Numbered from the stretch's first letter, positions 27,853 through 38,269 are shown. The stretch: DNA of 64,000 nucleotides from UBA2966 sp965242505 (GCA_965242505.1 OZ251449.1:1550001-1614000), one strand, 5' to 3'. The notes: a model not told the origin generated them from the sequence alone. A program made the numbers and translations.

Positions 27853-29283
27853 TCAGAACAGCCGCCGCACGCCGATGCGGGCGGTGCGGGCGGTCCGGTC
27901 GTAGAGGGGGATGCTGGACCGGGTGCGCGACCAGCCCAGGATCAGTTCCGGCAGGTAGCCCTCCCACGACAGCGCCCGGTGCGAGAGCGTCAACTCCGCC
28001 TCCGCCGTGCGGTCCTCGCGGCGCGTGCGGAACAGCCATTCCTCGGCGTCGAACTTCGTCCGCGCCAGCGCGGCCCGCGCCGACACCCGCCAGTCCCGCC
28101 CCACGTCCGCCGCGTAGCGCAGCGACCCCTCGCGCGAGCGCCAGCGCAGGGCGCGGGACTCGGCCGTCTCGCGGGCCGCCTTCGCCCCCGCCGTAAGCCA
28201 GCCCGGACCGGCGCGGCGGGAGGCGCGGAGGGCGAGGGAGCGGCCCCATGGCTTCGCATCACGGGCGCGGTCGTAGCGCGTGGTCCAGGCGCGGAGGAAG
28301 GCGCCGAGGCGCCAGCCCCGCGCCACCGACTGTTCGGGGCCGAACCCCGCCCACAGGCCCTTCGCGTAGCCCTCGCCCCCGCGCCAGCGCCGCTCGACCC
28401 CGAGGCGCGCCTCGAACAGGCCCGGACGGCGGCGCCCGCCGACGTCGAGCGCGTAATGCAGGCGCGGGCCGGTGGAGAGGCCGGCCCAGGTTCGGTTATG
28501 GGCGCTCTCGCCGACGGCCGTGTTGCGGGCGAGGGAGGCGTCGGTCACGAGGGAGGCGCGGTCGCCCAGCGGCTCGCGCCAGCGCAGGCGCGCGCCCGTG
28601 CGCACGACCCAGGCGCGGACGGGCTTCCGGTCCAGGGTGAGGCGCAGGCCGCCGAAGGCGGGGATGGCCACCGTGTCGCGCTCCGGCGCGTTGTTCACGT
28701 TGTCGTCGCGCCACAGGCCCACGTCGAGGTCGAGCGTCCAGCGCTGCCGGGCGCGGATGCGCCCGAGGAAGTCCTCCACGGCGCGCTTCGCCGCCGGCGG
28801 CAGGCCCTTCTCGCGGCGGACCTGCCGGAAGACCTCCTCGGCCTCGTCGTCGCGCCCGAGGTCGAAGAGCACGGCGGCGTAGTCGAGCCGGGCGCGGCGG
28901 AGGCCGGGGCGCTCTTCGGCGAGGGGTCCGAGGAGTTGCGCGGCCTGCGCGAGGTGGCCGCCGACGATCAGGGCCTGGGCGGCGGCATAGCGGAGGGCGC
29001 TCGTGTCGGCGCCTGCGGGCGCTTCGCGCACGGCCTTGCGGAGGAGGGCGTAGGCCGCCGCCGGGTTCCCGGCCGCGATCAGGCGCCGCGCCGTTCCCAT
29101 CGCCTCCTCTCCGCCGCCGCGGGAGGCTGTCTCCGCGGCCCCGGTCTCCGCGGCGGCCGGCGGACCGGCGTGGAGCAGGACCGCGACGAACGCGACGGCG
29201 CCCGCCAGACCCGCGACGTTCGCGGGAAGCGCGCCTTGACGCAGGCTTCGCGACGGCACGGCGGACGCTCCGGGACGCCTCAC
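27853..29283 (-). CDS. Surface lipoprotein assembly modifier (Slam-like) outer-membrane protein
   Basis: A 476-residue outer-membrane exporter. After a signal peptide (AGAVAFVAVLLHAGPPAAA) comes a TPR-like periplasmic part (about residues 65-170, AARRLIAAGNPAAAYALLRKA-type helices) and then an aromatic, alternating beta-barrel (DUF560 type) ending in phenylalanine (RRLF). Slam proteins move lipoproteins to the cell surface. The gene starts at GTG 29283 and overlaps the stop of its presumed client lipoprotein by 4 bases. The family call rests on layout and context as well as on sequence. Confidence 0.82.
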   Translation of the reverse strand: MRRPGASAVPSRSLRQGALPANVAGLAGAVAFVAVLLHAGPPAAAETGAAETASRGGGEEAMGTARRLIAAGNPAAAYALLRKAVREAPAGADTSALRYAAAQALIVGGHLAQAAQLLGPLAEERPGLRRARLDYAAVLFDLGRDDEAEEVFRQVRREKGLPPAAKRAVEDFLGRIRARQRWTLDLDVGLWRDDNVNNAPERDTVAIPAFGGLRLTLDRKPVRAWVVRTGARLRWREPLGDRASLVTDASLARNTAVGESAHNRTWAGLSTGPRLHYALDVGGRRRPGLFEARLGVERRWRGGEGYAKGLWAGFGPEQSVARGWRLGAFLRAWTTRYDRARDAKPWGRSLALRASRRAGPGWLTAGAKAARETAESRALRWRSREGSLRYAADVGRDWRVSARAALARTKFDAEEWLFRTRREDRTAEAELTLSHRALSWEGYLPELILGWSRTRSSIPLYDRTARTARIGVRRLF

Positions 29284-30479
29284 TGCTTCTTGGCGCCGAA
29301 TGCGCCGAGCGCTTCTTCGGTCCTGAAGGTTCCGAAAACTTCCTCGTGCCTCTGGGGATCATTTCGATTTTCGGGGTAAAAAACCAGAGTAGGAAATCCT
29401 TCTCTCCGCCTTTCATCAACGGAAGTGCCTTCACCCCCCACCCAATTCCATTGCATACGGGAGAGCGTGACGGTCGCCCCGGTATTGATGTTACGGACGT
29501 TGGAGAACTCGACGCTGAAGTCGCGGCGGGCGGAGAATTGGAAGAATTGGCCTTGTTGGAGTTCGACCGTGACGTCCACATCGCCGATGATGAACTGGGA
29601 ATACAAGGGTGAGGTCGCGCTGTTTCCCGTTCCGACCAGCGCCCCCTGCCAACGACCCGTCTCTGTCCCGGGGCCGAGGCCGTCTGGGAGGAAATGAGGA
29701 GCGCGGGCTCTCGCCCCAATCACCTCGTCTACGTCAGTGGTTACATCGAATTGCCGTGCCACCAGGAAGTATCCGTGGTCGAGAATGCCGCCGATGGCGA
29801 CTTCTCTCTGCGTAGAGATCATCGCTCGCGCCTGAAAGATGGGAATATCGCCGCCATGCTGGTACGTCATGACGGGTTGATATTCTACGTTGCAGAAATG
29901 GTGGGAAATAGCATGCTGGTGGCTCGTACACCAATCTGGATCATCACTGGACACACGAGGAAGACCCACTGTTGCTCCGATGCGGTTCTCGATCTCGCTC
30001 GGGGACCATGAAAGCGCCGAACCGCCCACCAGGGAACGGGCGGCGGCGGCGTCCGCCACCGGCCAGTCCGGAAACGGCGCGCCGGTTTCCTCCATCCCGC
30101 CGGGCTGTCCACCGCCGACGGGCGGCGCCGGAAGCTGCGCCGCCGCGACCATGACCTCGCCGCCGGTGACGGTGGCGAGGTATCCGCCGCCGGCGCGCTC
30201 GGCGACGACGACCGCGCAGGCGGGACCGCCCGCCGCGCACGTGAAACGGGCGCCGTCCCTGTCCACGCTCTCGCCGGGCTCGATCGTGAAGGTCCCGGCT
30301 CTCGCCAGGGTCACGCCCTCCGGCAGCGCCACCGGCTCAGGATCGAGTTGCGCCATCGACCGCCCCGGAGGAGGCGTGGTGGACGCGCCGCCGCCCCCGC
30401 CGCCGCAGCCGGAGAGCGCGAGAACGACGGCGCATGCCGCCGCCGACAGAACGAATCCGCGAGTGTCGCTGAAGGGCAT
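29280..30479 (-). CDS. Surface lipoprotein, likely Slam client
   Basis: A 399-residue lipoprotein with the lipobox ALSGC (Cys 25) followed by a glycine run, which gives a flexible lipid-linked N-terminus. The C-terminus ends GTFRTEEALGAFGAKKQ, close to the GVFGAK-type end of Slam-dependent lipoproteins of the TbpB/HpuA kind, where this part forms the last strands of a beta-barrel. The middle contains a pair of cysteines (DWCTSHQHAISHHFC). It starts at ATG 30479 with AAGGGGAGG upstream. The C-terminal two thirds have lower GC than the N-terminal part. The ligand is unknown. Confidence 0.82.
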   Translation of the reverse strand: MPFSDTRGFVLSAAACAVVLALSGCGGGGGGASTTPPPGRSMAQLDPEPVALPEGVTLARAGTFTIEPGESVDRDGARFTCAAGGPACAVVVAERAGGGYLATVTGGEVMVAAAQLPAPPVGGGQPGGMEETGAPFPDWPVADAAAARSLVGGSALSWSPSEIENRIGATVGLPRVSSDDPDWCTSHQHAISHHFCNVEYQPVMTYQHGGDIPIFQARAMISTQREVAIGGILDHGYFLVARQFDVTTDVDEVIGARARAPHFLPDGLGPGTETGRWQGALVGTGNSATSPLYSQFIIGDVDVTVELQQGQFFQFSARRDFSVEFSNVRNINTGATVTLSRMQWNWVGGEGTSVDERRREGFPTLVFYPENRNDPQRHEEVFGTFRTEEALGAFGAKKQ

Positions 30480-30502
30480 CGGGGCCTCCCCTTACACATC
30501 CT

Positions 30503-30600
30503 GAAGAGGCCCCGTGAAGAGGCCCCGTGAAGAGGCCCCGTGAAGAGGCCCCGTGAAGAGGCCCCGTGAAGAGGCCCCGTGAAGAGGCCCCGTGAAGAGT
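30503..30600 (-). repeat. 13-bp tandem repeat upstream of surface lipoprotein gene
   Basis: Seven perfect copies of GAAGAGGCCCCGT (30503-30593) plus a partial eighth (GAAGAGT). The array begins 24 bp upstream of the lipoprotein start codon, after an in-frame stop (TAA), so it is not translated as part of that gene. Its place between promoter and ribosome site means a change in copy number would shift promoter spacing or leader length. Confidence 0.92.
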
Positions 30601-30699
30601 ACGTTTCCACTCTATCACGGACGCCGGGCGCGTTGCAAGCGAAAAATTCGCCCGCCCGAAAAAAATTCCGTCCGGCGGCGGAGGCGCCCCCGCGGCCCC

Positions 30700-30960
30700 C
30701 CCTCCCGCCCCCCTTTTCTTCTCCCTCTCCCCTTCTTCTCCCTCTCCCTTGCAGGGGGAGGGTCGGGGTGGGGGTCACGCCGGGGGAGAGGGGCGAGAAC
30801 GGCGTTGCGGGGCGGCGGACCCCCCCTCCCGACCTCCCCCTGTCAGGGGGGAGGAGTGTGAATGGGTCGGCCCATCCCCCCTTATTCTCCCGTCCCCTTT
30901 TCTTCTCCCTCCCCCTTGCAGGGGGAGGGTCGGGGTGGGGGTCGCGGCGTCAGGGGGAAG
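30700..30960 (-). repeat. Composite GC-rich repeat element, locus 7 (inverted, two A modules)
   Basis: Order on the + strand: A (30720-30776), L remnant (30777-30815), B (30820-30862) and a second A (30905-30945). It ends 22 bases before the CoxL-like stop codon (30982). The B module carries GGAGGAGTGTG followed by ATG at 30861. Apart from the tandem repeat and this element I see nothing in 30480-30981. Confidence 0.83.
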
Positions 30961-30981
30961 GAAGACGCGCGGGGCGGCCCG

Positions 30982-33375
30982 TCATGCGGGCGCTCGCGCC
31001 GCGCGGATGGCGCGCCAGACCTTTTCCGGCGTCAAAGGCATGTCGAGATCGCGCACGCCACAAGGACGGAGGGCGTCCAGCACGGCGTTGACCACGGCCG
31101 GCGGCGCGCCGACGCATCCCGCCTCCCCCACGCCCTTGATCCCGAGCAGGTTGTTCACGGAGGGGGCGTCCTCGAAGAAGCGGACCCGGATGTCCGGAAG
31201 ATCGTCGGCGCGGGGCAGGCGGTAATCCATCAGGGACCCGGTCAGCAACTGCCCGCCGCCGGGCTCGTAGGCGACGCCCTCCATGACCGCCTGCCCGACG
31301 CCCTGGGCGACGCCGCCCATGATCTGGCCTTCCGCCATCGTCGGATCGACGACCGGACCCGCGTCCTCGACCGCGCGGTAGCCGACGACCGCGACCGCGC
31401 CGGTGTCCGGGTCGACCTCGACCTCCGCCACGTGGCAGCCGTTGGGATAGGAGACCCGGGGCCGTTCGTAGACTCCCTCGTCGTCGAGCGGGCCTTCGAA
31501 CCCGTCCGGGCATCGCGACGGATCGAAGGACGCCTGGATGACGTCCGTCATCGCGACGCGCCGGTCGGTCCCGGCGACGACGAACGCGCCCCCGGCGAAG
31601 CGCACGTCCGCCGCCGCCGCCTCCAGCAGGTGGGCGGCGACCGGCGCGGCCTTCTCGATGACCCGGTCCGAGACCACCCTGAGGGCCGACCCGGCCATGC
31701 CGAGGGTGCGCGAGCCGGAATGCCCGCCGCCGGAGGGCGTCGCGTCGGTGTCGCCCTGGCGATAGGCGATGGCCGCGCCGGGAACGCCGAGCCACGCCGC
31801 GACGAGCCGGGTCAACGCGGTCTCGTGCCCCATTCCCGTGGACTGGCTCCCGACCGCCAGTTCGACGGACCCGTCCTCGGCGAAGCGCAGCGCGGCGTAC
31901 TCCCTGGACGGCCCCCCGGTGGGCGCCAGCCAGAAACCCACCCCGACGCCGCGAAGACGCCCCGGTCCGCCGGACGCTCCCCGGCGCCCCGCCTCCGGCC
32001 ACGCCGCCGGATCCAGCGCGCGGTTCAGAACCTCCGGGAAGTCGCCGGTGTCGAAGGTATGGCCGAAGCCGTTGTCGTAGGGCAGCTCGTCGGGCCGGAG
32101 GACGTTCAGGCGCCGGAGCTCGACGCGGTCGACGGCGAGCTCCCGGGCGGCCGCGTCGATGACGCGCTCGATCTGGTACGCGGCCTCGGGCCGGCCCGCG
32201 CCGCGGTAGGGGTCGGTCGGCGAGGTATGGGTGAACGCGACCTGCGAACGGAAGTGGCGCGCGCCGATCCGGTAGTGCCCGCCGACGGTCCTCACCGTGG
32301 CCGCGGTGGCGATGCCGGCGCCGTTGGCGGCGAGATAGGCCCCGGCCTCGCCGACGGAAAGCACGCGCAAGGCCAGGAAACGGCATCCCTCGTCGAGGGC
32401 GAGCGAGACCTCGCTCCACTGGTCCCGGCCGTCGTTGTCGCTCAGGAAGCTCTCGGAGCGATCGGCGATCCACTTGACCGGCCGCCCGAGCTCCCGCGCC
32501 GCGAACAGCACCAGCGGATACTCCGGATAAAGGGCGTTCTTGGCGCCGAACCCGCCGCCGACGTCCACCGCCCTCACGCGCACGGCCTCGGCGGGAACGC
32601 CGAATATCTCGGCGGCGAGCTGGTCGCGGAGGACGTGCACGTTCTGGGTCGACGCCGTGAGCGTGAAGGACCCCGTCGCGGAGTCGTATTCGCCGACGGC
32701 GCCGCGCGGCTCCAGGGGAACGACCGCGACGCGCTGGTTGAGGACCTCGATGCGGGTGACGCGCGCGGCGGCGGCGAACGCGGCGTCGACCGCCTCGGGA
32801 TCGCCCGCCTCGTAGTCGAGGCACAGGTTTCCCGCCGCCTCGTCCCGGACCAGGGGCGCCCCGGGTTCGAGCGCGGCGCGCGGCTCGACGACCGCGGGAA
32901 GCGGTTCGTAGGCGACCTCGATCGACTCCATGGCGTCCCTGGCGGCCGCGGCGCTCTCGGCCACGACGAACGCCACGGCGTCGCCGACGAAGCGCGCGCG
33001 CCCGTCGGCCAGGATCGGACGCGCCGGCCTGGCGAGCGGCGTCCCGTCCCGGTTGTTCAACGCCGTCCGCGTCTCGATCGCCCCGAGGCCCGCCGCGGCC
33101 AGGTCGGCGGAGGTGTGGACCGCGAGAACCCCGGGCGCCGCGAGCGCCGAGGCCGCGTCGATCGAGAGAATGCGCGCGTGGGCGTGGGGCGACCGCAGCA
33201 CCGCGCCATGCGCCGCGTCCGGCGGATCGACGTCGTCGACGAAGGTCCCGGCGCCGGCGAGGAACCGCCCGTCCTCGATCCGCGGCGGCGGCCGTTGACG
33301 CCCCTCCCGCCCGGCGCGACCCCCACCCCGACCCTCCCCCTGCAAGGGAGAGGGAGAAGAGGAGGGGCTATTCAC
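30982..33375 (-). CDS. CoxL-like molybdopterin-binding subunit, 5' end inside a repeat
   Basis: Large subunit of a xanthine dehydrogenase/CO dehydrogenase-type molybdenum hydroxylase. The conserved part begins PPPRIEDGRFLAGAGTFVDDV; later motifs are GGGFGAKN, PYRGAGRPEAAYQIER (form II-like, not the AYXCSFR loop of true CO dehydrogenase) and GMGHETALTRLVAA. No small FeS or FAD subunit gene lies nearby. The nearest in-frame start is GTG 33375, which lies in the B module of repeat locus 8, so about 31 N-terminal residues are repeat-encoded. From GTG the product has 797 residues, normal for the family. The native start seems to have been replaced. Confidence 0.85.
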   Translation of the reverse strand: MNSPSSSPSPLQGEGRGGGRAGREGRQRPPPRIEDGRFLAGAGTFVDDVDPPDAAHGAVLRSPHAHARILSIDAASALAAPGVLAVHTSADLAAAGLGAIETRTALNNRDGTPLARPARPILADGRARFVGDAVAFVVAESAAAARDAMESIEVAYEPLPAVVEPRAALEPGAPLVRDEAAGNLCLDYEAGDPEAVDAAFAAAARVTRIEVLNQRVAVVPLEPRGAVGEYDSATGSFTLTASTQNVHVLRDQLAAEIFGVPAEAVRVRAVDVGGGFGAKNALYPEYPLVLFAARELGRPVKWIADRSESFLSDNDGRDQWSEVSLALDEGCRFLALRVLSVGEAGAYLAANGAGIATAATVRTVGGHYRIGARHFRSQVAFTHTSPTDPYRGAGRPEAAYQIERVIDAAARELAVDRVELRRLNVLRPDELPYDNGFGHTFDTGDFPEVLNRALDPAAWPEAGRRGASGGPGRLRGVGVGFWLAPTGGPSREYAALRFAEDGSVELAVGSQSTGMGHETALTRLVAAWLGVPGAAIAYRQGDTDATPSGGGHSGSRTLGMAGSALRVVSDRVIEKAAPVAAHLLEAAAADVRFAGGAFVVAGTDRRVAMTDVIQASFDPSRCPDGFEGPLDDEGVYERPRVSYPNGCHVAEVEVDPDTGAVAVVGYRAVEDAGPVVDPTMAEGQIMGGVAQGVGQAVMEGVAYEPGGGQLLTGSLMDYRLPRADDLPDIRVRFFEDAPSVNNLLGIKGVGEAGCVGAPPAVVNAVLDALRPCGVRDLDMPLTPEKVWRAIRAARAPA

Positions 33376-33606
33376 GCTCCTCCCCCCTGACCATCCACGC
33401 TCCTCCCCCCTGACAGGGGGGAGGTCGGGAGGGGGGTCCGGATGGACGTACCCCGCCGCCGGTGACCCCCACCCCGACCCTCCCCCTGCAAGGGGGAGGG
33501 AGAAGAGGAGGGGGAGGGGGAGGTCGGGAGGGGGAGGTCGGGAGGGGGGCGGATCGCGGCCCCGCGGCGCCGCGCGCACCCCGATCCCTGCCGGCGCGAG
33601 AAATAC
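33295..33606 (+). repeat. Composite GC-rich repeat element, locus 8 (double, with C module)
   Basis: L remnant (33295-33320), A (33318-33360), B with an extra half unit (33372-33436), second A (33463-33503), shortened B tails (33504-33550) and C (about 33551-33606, CCCCGATCCCTGCCGGCGCG then AGAAATACGGGCT). Its left end overlaps the 5' end of the CoxL-like gene and its right end reaches the sufA stop codon at 33610. Confidence 0.85.
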
Positions 33607-33609
33607 GGG

Positions 33610-33963
33610 CTATACGTGAAACGACTCGCCGCAGCCGCAACGGCCCTTCTCGTTCGGGTTGTTGAACACGAAACCCGAGCTCAGCTTGTCCTCGACGTAA
33701 TCCATCTCGGTGCCGGCGAGATACATCGTGGCCAGCGGATCGACGCAGACCTTCACGCCCTTGTCCTCGACGAGCTCGTCCATGGGAAGCGGCGCGTCCG
33801 CGTACTCCATGGCGTAGGCGAGGCCCGAGCACCCCTGGGTCTTCACGCTGATGCGCAGCACCGCGCCGGCCTTGTCTCCCGCATCGATGAGATGCTTCAC
33901 CCGGCGCGCCGCGGCATCCGTCAGCCTGAACAGTTCCCGGTAAGCCATTCCCTTCGGTTCCAT
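33610..33963 (-). CDS. sufA: A-type iron-sulfur carrier protein (SufA/IscA/HesB)
   Basis: Carries new Fe-S clusters from the SUF scaffold to target proteins. The 117 residues keep the three cluster cysteines: TQGCSGLAYAMEY and, at the end, CGCGESFHV. ATG 33963 (MEPKGMAYRELF) is the start, with GAGGG 8 bases upstream; ATG 33948 is the alternative. It is the last gene of the suf operon, 11 bases after sufT, and its stop lies beside a composite repeat. Confidence 0.95.
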   Translation of the reverse strand: MEPKGMAYRELFRLTDAAARRVKHLIDAGDKAGAVLRISVKTQGCSGLAYAMEYADAPLPMDELVEDKGVKVCVDPLATMYLAGTEMDYVEDKLSSGFVFNNPNEKGRCGCGESFHV

Positions 33964-33974
33964 TCCGCAAACCC

Positions 33975-34403
33975 TCAAAAATCCAGCGCGAGCCTCGCGT
34001 CGTCCGACATGCGGTCCGGGGACCACGGCGGGTCCCACACCAGCGTCACCTCGACCTCCCCGACGCCGTCGACCGCGGCGACCGCGTCGGCGACCCAGCC
34101 CGGCAGTTCGCCGGCCACGGGACAACCCGGCGCCGTCAAGGTCATCCTGACGGCGACGTCGCCGTTCTCCGCCAACGACACGTCGTAGACGAGACCGAGA
34201 TCGTAGACGTTGACCGGTATCTCCGGGTCGTAGACCGTCCGCATCGCCTCGATGAGGCCGTCCTCGCCGGGAAGCGTCCCCGCGCCGCCGGGCTTCGGGG
34301 ACCCCGACCGCGCGACGAACGGCTCCGCCGCCGGCCGCTCCGGCGCGAAGTCCATGAGCGACGGACCGTCGCGAAGGTCTCCCGGTTCCGATTCCTGCTG
34401 CAT
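33975..34403 (-). CDS. sufT: SUF-associated MIP18/DUF59 protein SufT
   Basis: Helps Fe-S cluster maturation, mainly under high demand. The 142 residues hold a MIP18 domain with MRTVYDPEIPVNVYDLGLVYDV and the conserved cysteine in TLTAPGCPVAGELPGWV. The first 45 residues are a low-complexity extension, so a shorter product is possible. It begins 7 bases after the sufU-like stop. Confidence 0.92.
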   Translation of the reverse strand: MQQESEPGDLRDGPSLMDFAPERPAAEPFVARSGSPKPGGAGTLPGEDGLIEAMRTVYDPEIPVNVYDLGLVYDVSLAENGDVAVRMTLTAPGCPVAGELPGWVADAVAAVDGVGEVEVTLVWDPPWSPDRMSDDARLALDF

Positions 34404-34410
34404 CGCGGGC

Positions 34411-34874
34411 CTATTCGGTCGTCGCTTCGGCTTCGCCCCGGAGCGCGGCGTTCATCGTGTGCCACGCGAGGGTCGCGCACTTCACCCGGATCGGGTACTG
34501 GCGCACCCCGGACAGCGGCCGGAGGCGGTCCATCTCGTCGGCGAGGCTCTCGTCCGGCTCCGCGCCGGCGTCGGACGTGCACATGTCGTGGAAGTTCCGG
34601 AACAACGCGCCGACCTGCTTCAGCGTCTTGCCCGAGACGATCTCCGTCATCAGCGACGCGGAGGCCTGGGAGATGGCGCAGCCGCGTCCGTCGAACGCCG
34701 CGTTCCGCACCACGCCCTCCCCGTCGACGTCGAGATAGACGGAGATGCGGTCGCCGCACAACGGGTTGCGCCCGTCGGCGCGATGGTTCGCCTGGTCCGG
34801 CTTCCCGTAGTTCCGCGGGTTCCGGCCGTGGTCGAGAATGACTTCCTGGTAGAGTTCCCTGAGGTCGTCCAGCA

Positions 34875-34875
<1 letters not shown>
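34411..34875 (-). CDS. sufU: Iron-sulfur scaffold, SufU type
   Basis: A 154-residue NifU-N-like protein with cysteines in NPLCGDRISVYL, FDGRGCAISQASASLM and RVKCATLAWHTM. The pattern and the gap between the second and third Cys fit SufU, which in other bacteria relays sulfur from SufS and binds zinc. Its ATG (34875) overlaps the sufS stop by one base (TGATG). Gene order sufS-sufU supports the call. Confidence 0.93.
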
Positions 34876-36145
<1,270 letters not shown>

Positions 36146-36149
<4 letters not shown>

Positions 36150-37492
36150 GCGCCCGCCTCCGCGCCGGCCGGCGGCTCGCGCGACAGCCAGTCGTCGATC
36201 TCGGCGTCGAGACGGTCCCGGAACGGTCCGTCCTCGACCGACTCCACGGCTTCGGCCACGAAGGCCCTGATGAGCATCCGGCGCGCCTCCTCGGCGCCGA
36301 GGCCGCGCGAGCGCAGATAAAGCAGCTCGCGCTCGTCCAGATGACCGGCCGCAGCGCCGTGGCTGCATTTCACGTCGTCGGCGTGGATCTCCAGCTCCGG
36401 TTTCGTGTCGATCTCCGCGTCGTCCGAGAGGAGGAGGGTCCTGTTGAGCTGATGGCCGTCGGTGCGCTGGGCGCCCGGACGGACCGAGACCCGCCCCTGG
36501 AACACCCCGCGGCTCCGGCCGTCGAGCACGCCCTTGAACACCTGCCGGCTGCTGCCCCCAGGCTCGGCATGGGTGACCCGGGTCGTGACGTCGGCGTGCT
36601 GGCGGTCCCGCGCGAGATAGACCCCGTCGAGCCGGCAATCGGCGCCCTCGCCCTCCAGCGTGACGTCGATCTCGCACCGGGAAAGCCCGGCCCCCACCGA
36701 CATCAGAAAGGCGCGGTACGCCCCCCGTTCCGCCAACGTCACGCGGGTGTTCGCCAGGTGATAGGCGCGCCGGGATTCACGCTGGATCTTCCGGTGGACG
36801 ACGGACGCGGACGCGGCGGCGACGATCTCCGTCACCGGGTTGGACCAGTATTCCGACGGTCCGGCCCCGACGTGCGTCTCGGTCAAGGCGACCCGGCTGC
36901 CGGCCCCGGCGACGACGAGGTTCCGCGGATGGATGCTGGCCGGCGACCGCGCGTCGTTCACGAAGACCGTTTCGACCGGCCGGTCGACCGTCACGCCGTC
37001 ATCGACGACGATCACGCAACCGTCCATCATGAACGCCGTGTTGAGGGCGAGAAGCGCCTCGTCCTCCAACGAGGACAGGCGTTCGACGTGCGGACGCACG
37101 ACCCGCGTCCGGCTCCGCAGCGCCTCGCCCAGGCTCAACACGGCAAGGCCCCCGGACGACGGCCCCATGCGGGACCGGCCGGCGTCGAACCGGCCGTTGA
37201 CGAACACCAGCCGGCGTCCGGCGTCCGGTCCGCCCGCGCGGATACCGTCGAGATCGAACGACGCGCCCCCTTCCGGCGACGCCGCGATGTCGAAAGGCGT
37301 TCTCGCGAGGTCCTTGAGGTTGGTGTACTTCCAGGCCTCGACGCGCGTCGACGGCAAGGCGGCCCGGTTGAAGGCGTCCAGGGAGTCGCGGCGCAGCGCG
37401 TCGAGCCAGTCGAGCCCGGCGCCGGGCAGTCCCGCGGCCACCTCGTCGAAGCGCTCGACGAACGGGAACTCGGCTGCGATCCGGCGTGACAC
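36146..37492 (-). CDS. sufD: Fe-S cluster assembly protein SufD
   Basis: Forms the SufBCD scaffold with SufB and SufC. The 448-residue protein has VEAWKYTNLKDLARTPFDIA near the N-terminus and the beta-helix core, ending with ELEIHADDVKCSHGAAAGHLDERELLYLRSRG, the SufBD family signature. GTG 37492 is the start, 24 bases after sufC. Its stop overlaps sufS. Confidence 0.95.
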
Positions 37493-37516
37493 GTCCCGGC
37501 CTCCCGTTCCCCGGCC

Positions 37517-38269
37517 TCAGGCGGCCTCGGCCGCCGCCAGCGCGCCGTAGCCTTCCTTCTCCAGCTCCAACGCCAGTTCCTTGCCCCCGGACTTGACGAT
37601 CCGGCCATGGGCGAGGACGTGAACGCGGTCGGGCACGATGTAGTCGAGAAGGCGCTGGTAATGCGTGATCACCAGCATCGATCGGGCCGGATCCCGCAAG
37701 GCGTTGACGCCGTTGGCGACCGTCTTCAGGGCGTCGATGTCGAGGCCCGAATCGGTCTCGTCGAGCACCGCGAACGCCGGCTCGAGCAACGCCATCTGGA
37801 AGATCTCGTTCCGCTTCTTCTCGCCGCCGGAGAACCCGACGTTCACCGGGCGCTTCAGCATGTCGTCCGGGATGTTCAGCTCGGTCTGCTTCTTCCGCAC
37901 GAACTTCACGAACTGCATGGCGTCGAGCTCCCGTTCGCCCCGATGCCTGCGCCGCGCGTTCACGGCCGCGCGCAGGAACGTCGCGCCCGCGACCCCCGGG
38001 ATCTCGACCGGGTACTGGAAGGCGAGAAAGAGCCCTTCGCGCGCGCGTTCCTCGATGGAGAGGCCCAGCAGGTCGGCGCCCCGGTACCTGACGGTCCCTC
38101 CGGCCACCTCGTACCCGTCCCGCCCGGCCAGGACGTAGGCGAGCGTGCTCTTCCCGGAACCGTTCGGACCCATCACGGCGTGGACTTCGCCGCGCGCGAT
38201 GGTCAGATCGATCCCCTTCAGGATCTCCCGTTCGTCCACGCGGACATGCAGGTCTCGGATCTCCAGCAT
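37517..38269 (-). CDS. sufC: Fe-S cluster assembly ATPase SufC
   Basis: ABC-type ATPase of the SufBCD complex. The 250 residues show Walker A (GPNGSGKSTLA), signature (GFSGGEKKRNEIFQM), Walker B (FAVLDETDSGLDIDAL) and the switch histidine (VITHYQRLLDYI). EIPGVAGATFLRAAVNARR is typical of SufC. Start ATG 38269, 32 bases after sufB. Confidence 0.97.
   Translation of the reverse strand: MLEIRDLHVRVDEREILKGIDLTIARGEVHAVMGPNGSGKSTLAYVLAGRDGYEVAGGTVRYRGADLLGLSIEERAREGLFLAFQYPVEIPGVAGATFLRAAVNARRRHRGERELDAMQFVKFVRKKQTELNIPDDMLKRPVNVGFSGGEKKRNEIFQMALLEPAFAVLDETDSGLDIDALKTVANGVNALRDPARSMLVITHYQRLLDYIVPDRVHVLAHGRIVKSGGKELALELEKEGYGALAAAEAA

Noticed and set aside
30503..30600. CRISPR array
   Set aside because: Units are contiguous 13-bp copies with no unique spacers, and no cas genes are near. 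The same applies to the arrays at 49855 and 51997.
30982..33375. True (form I) carbon monoxide dehydrogenase large subunit
   Set aside because: The active-site loop region reads PYRGAGRPEAAY rather than the AYXCSFR loop of form I, and no small or medium subunit genes are adjacent.
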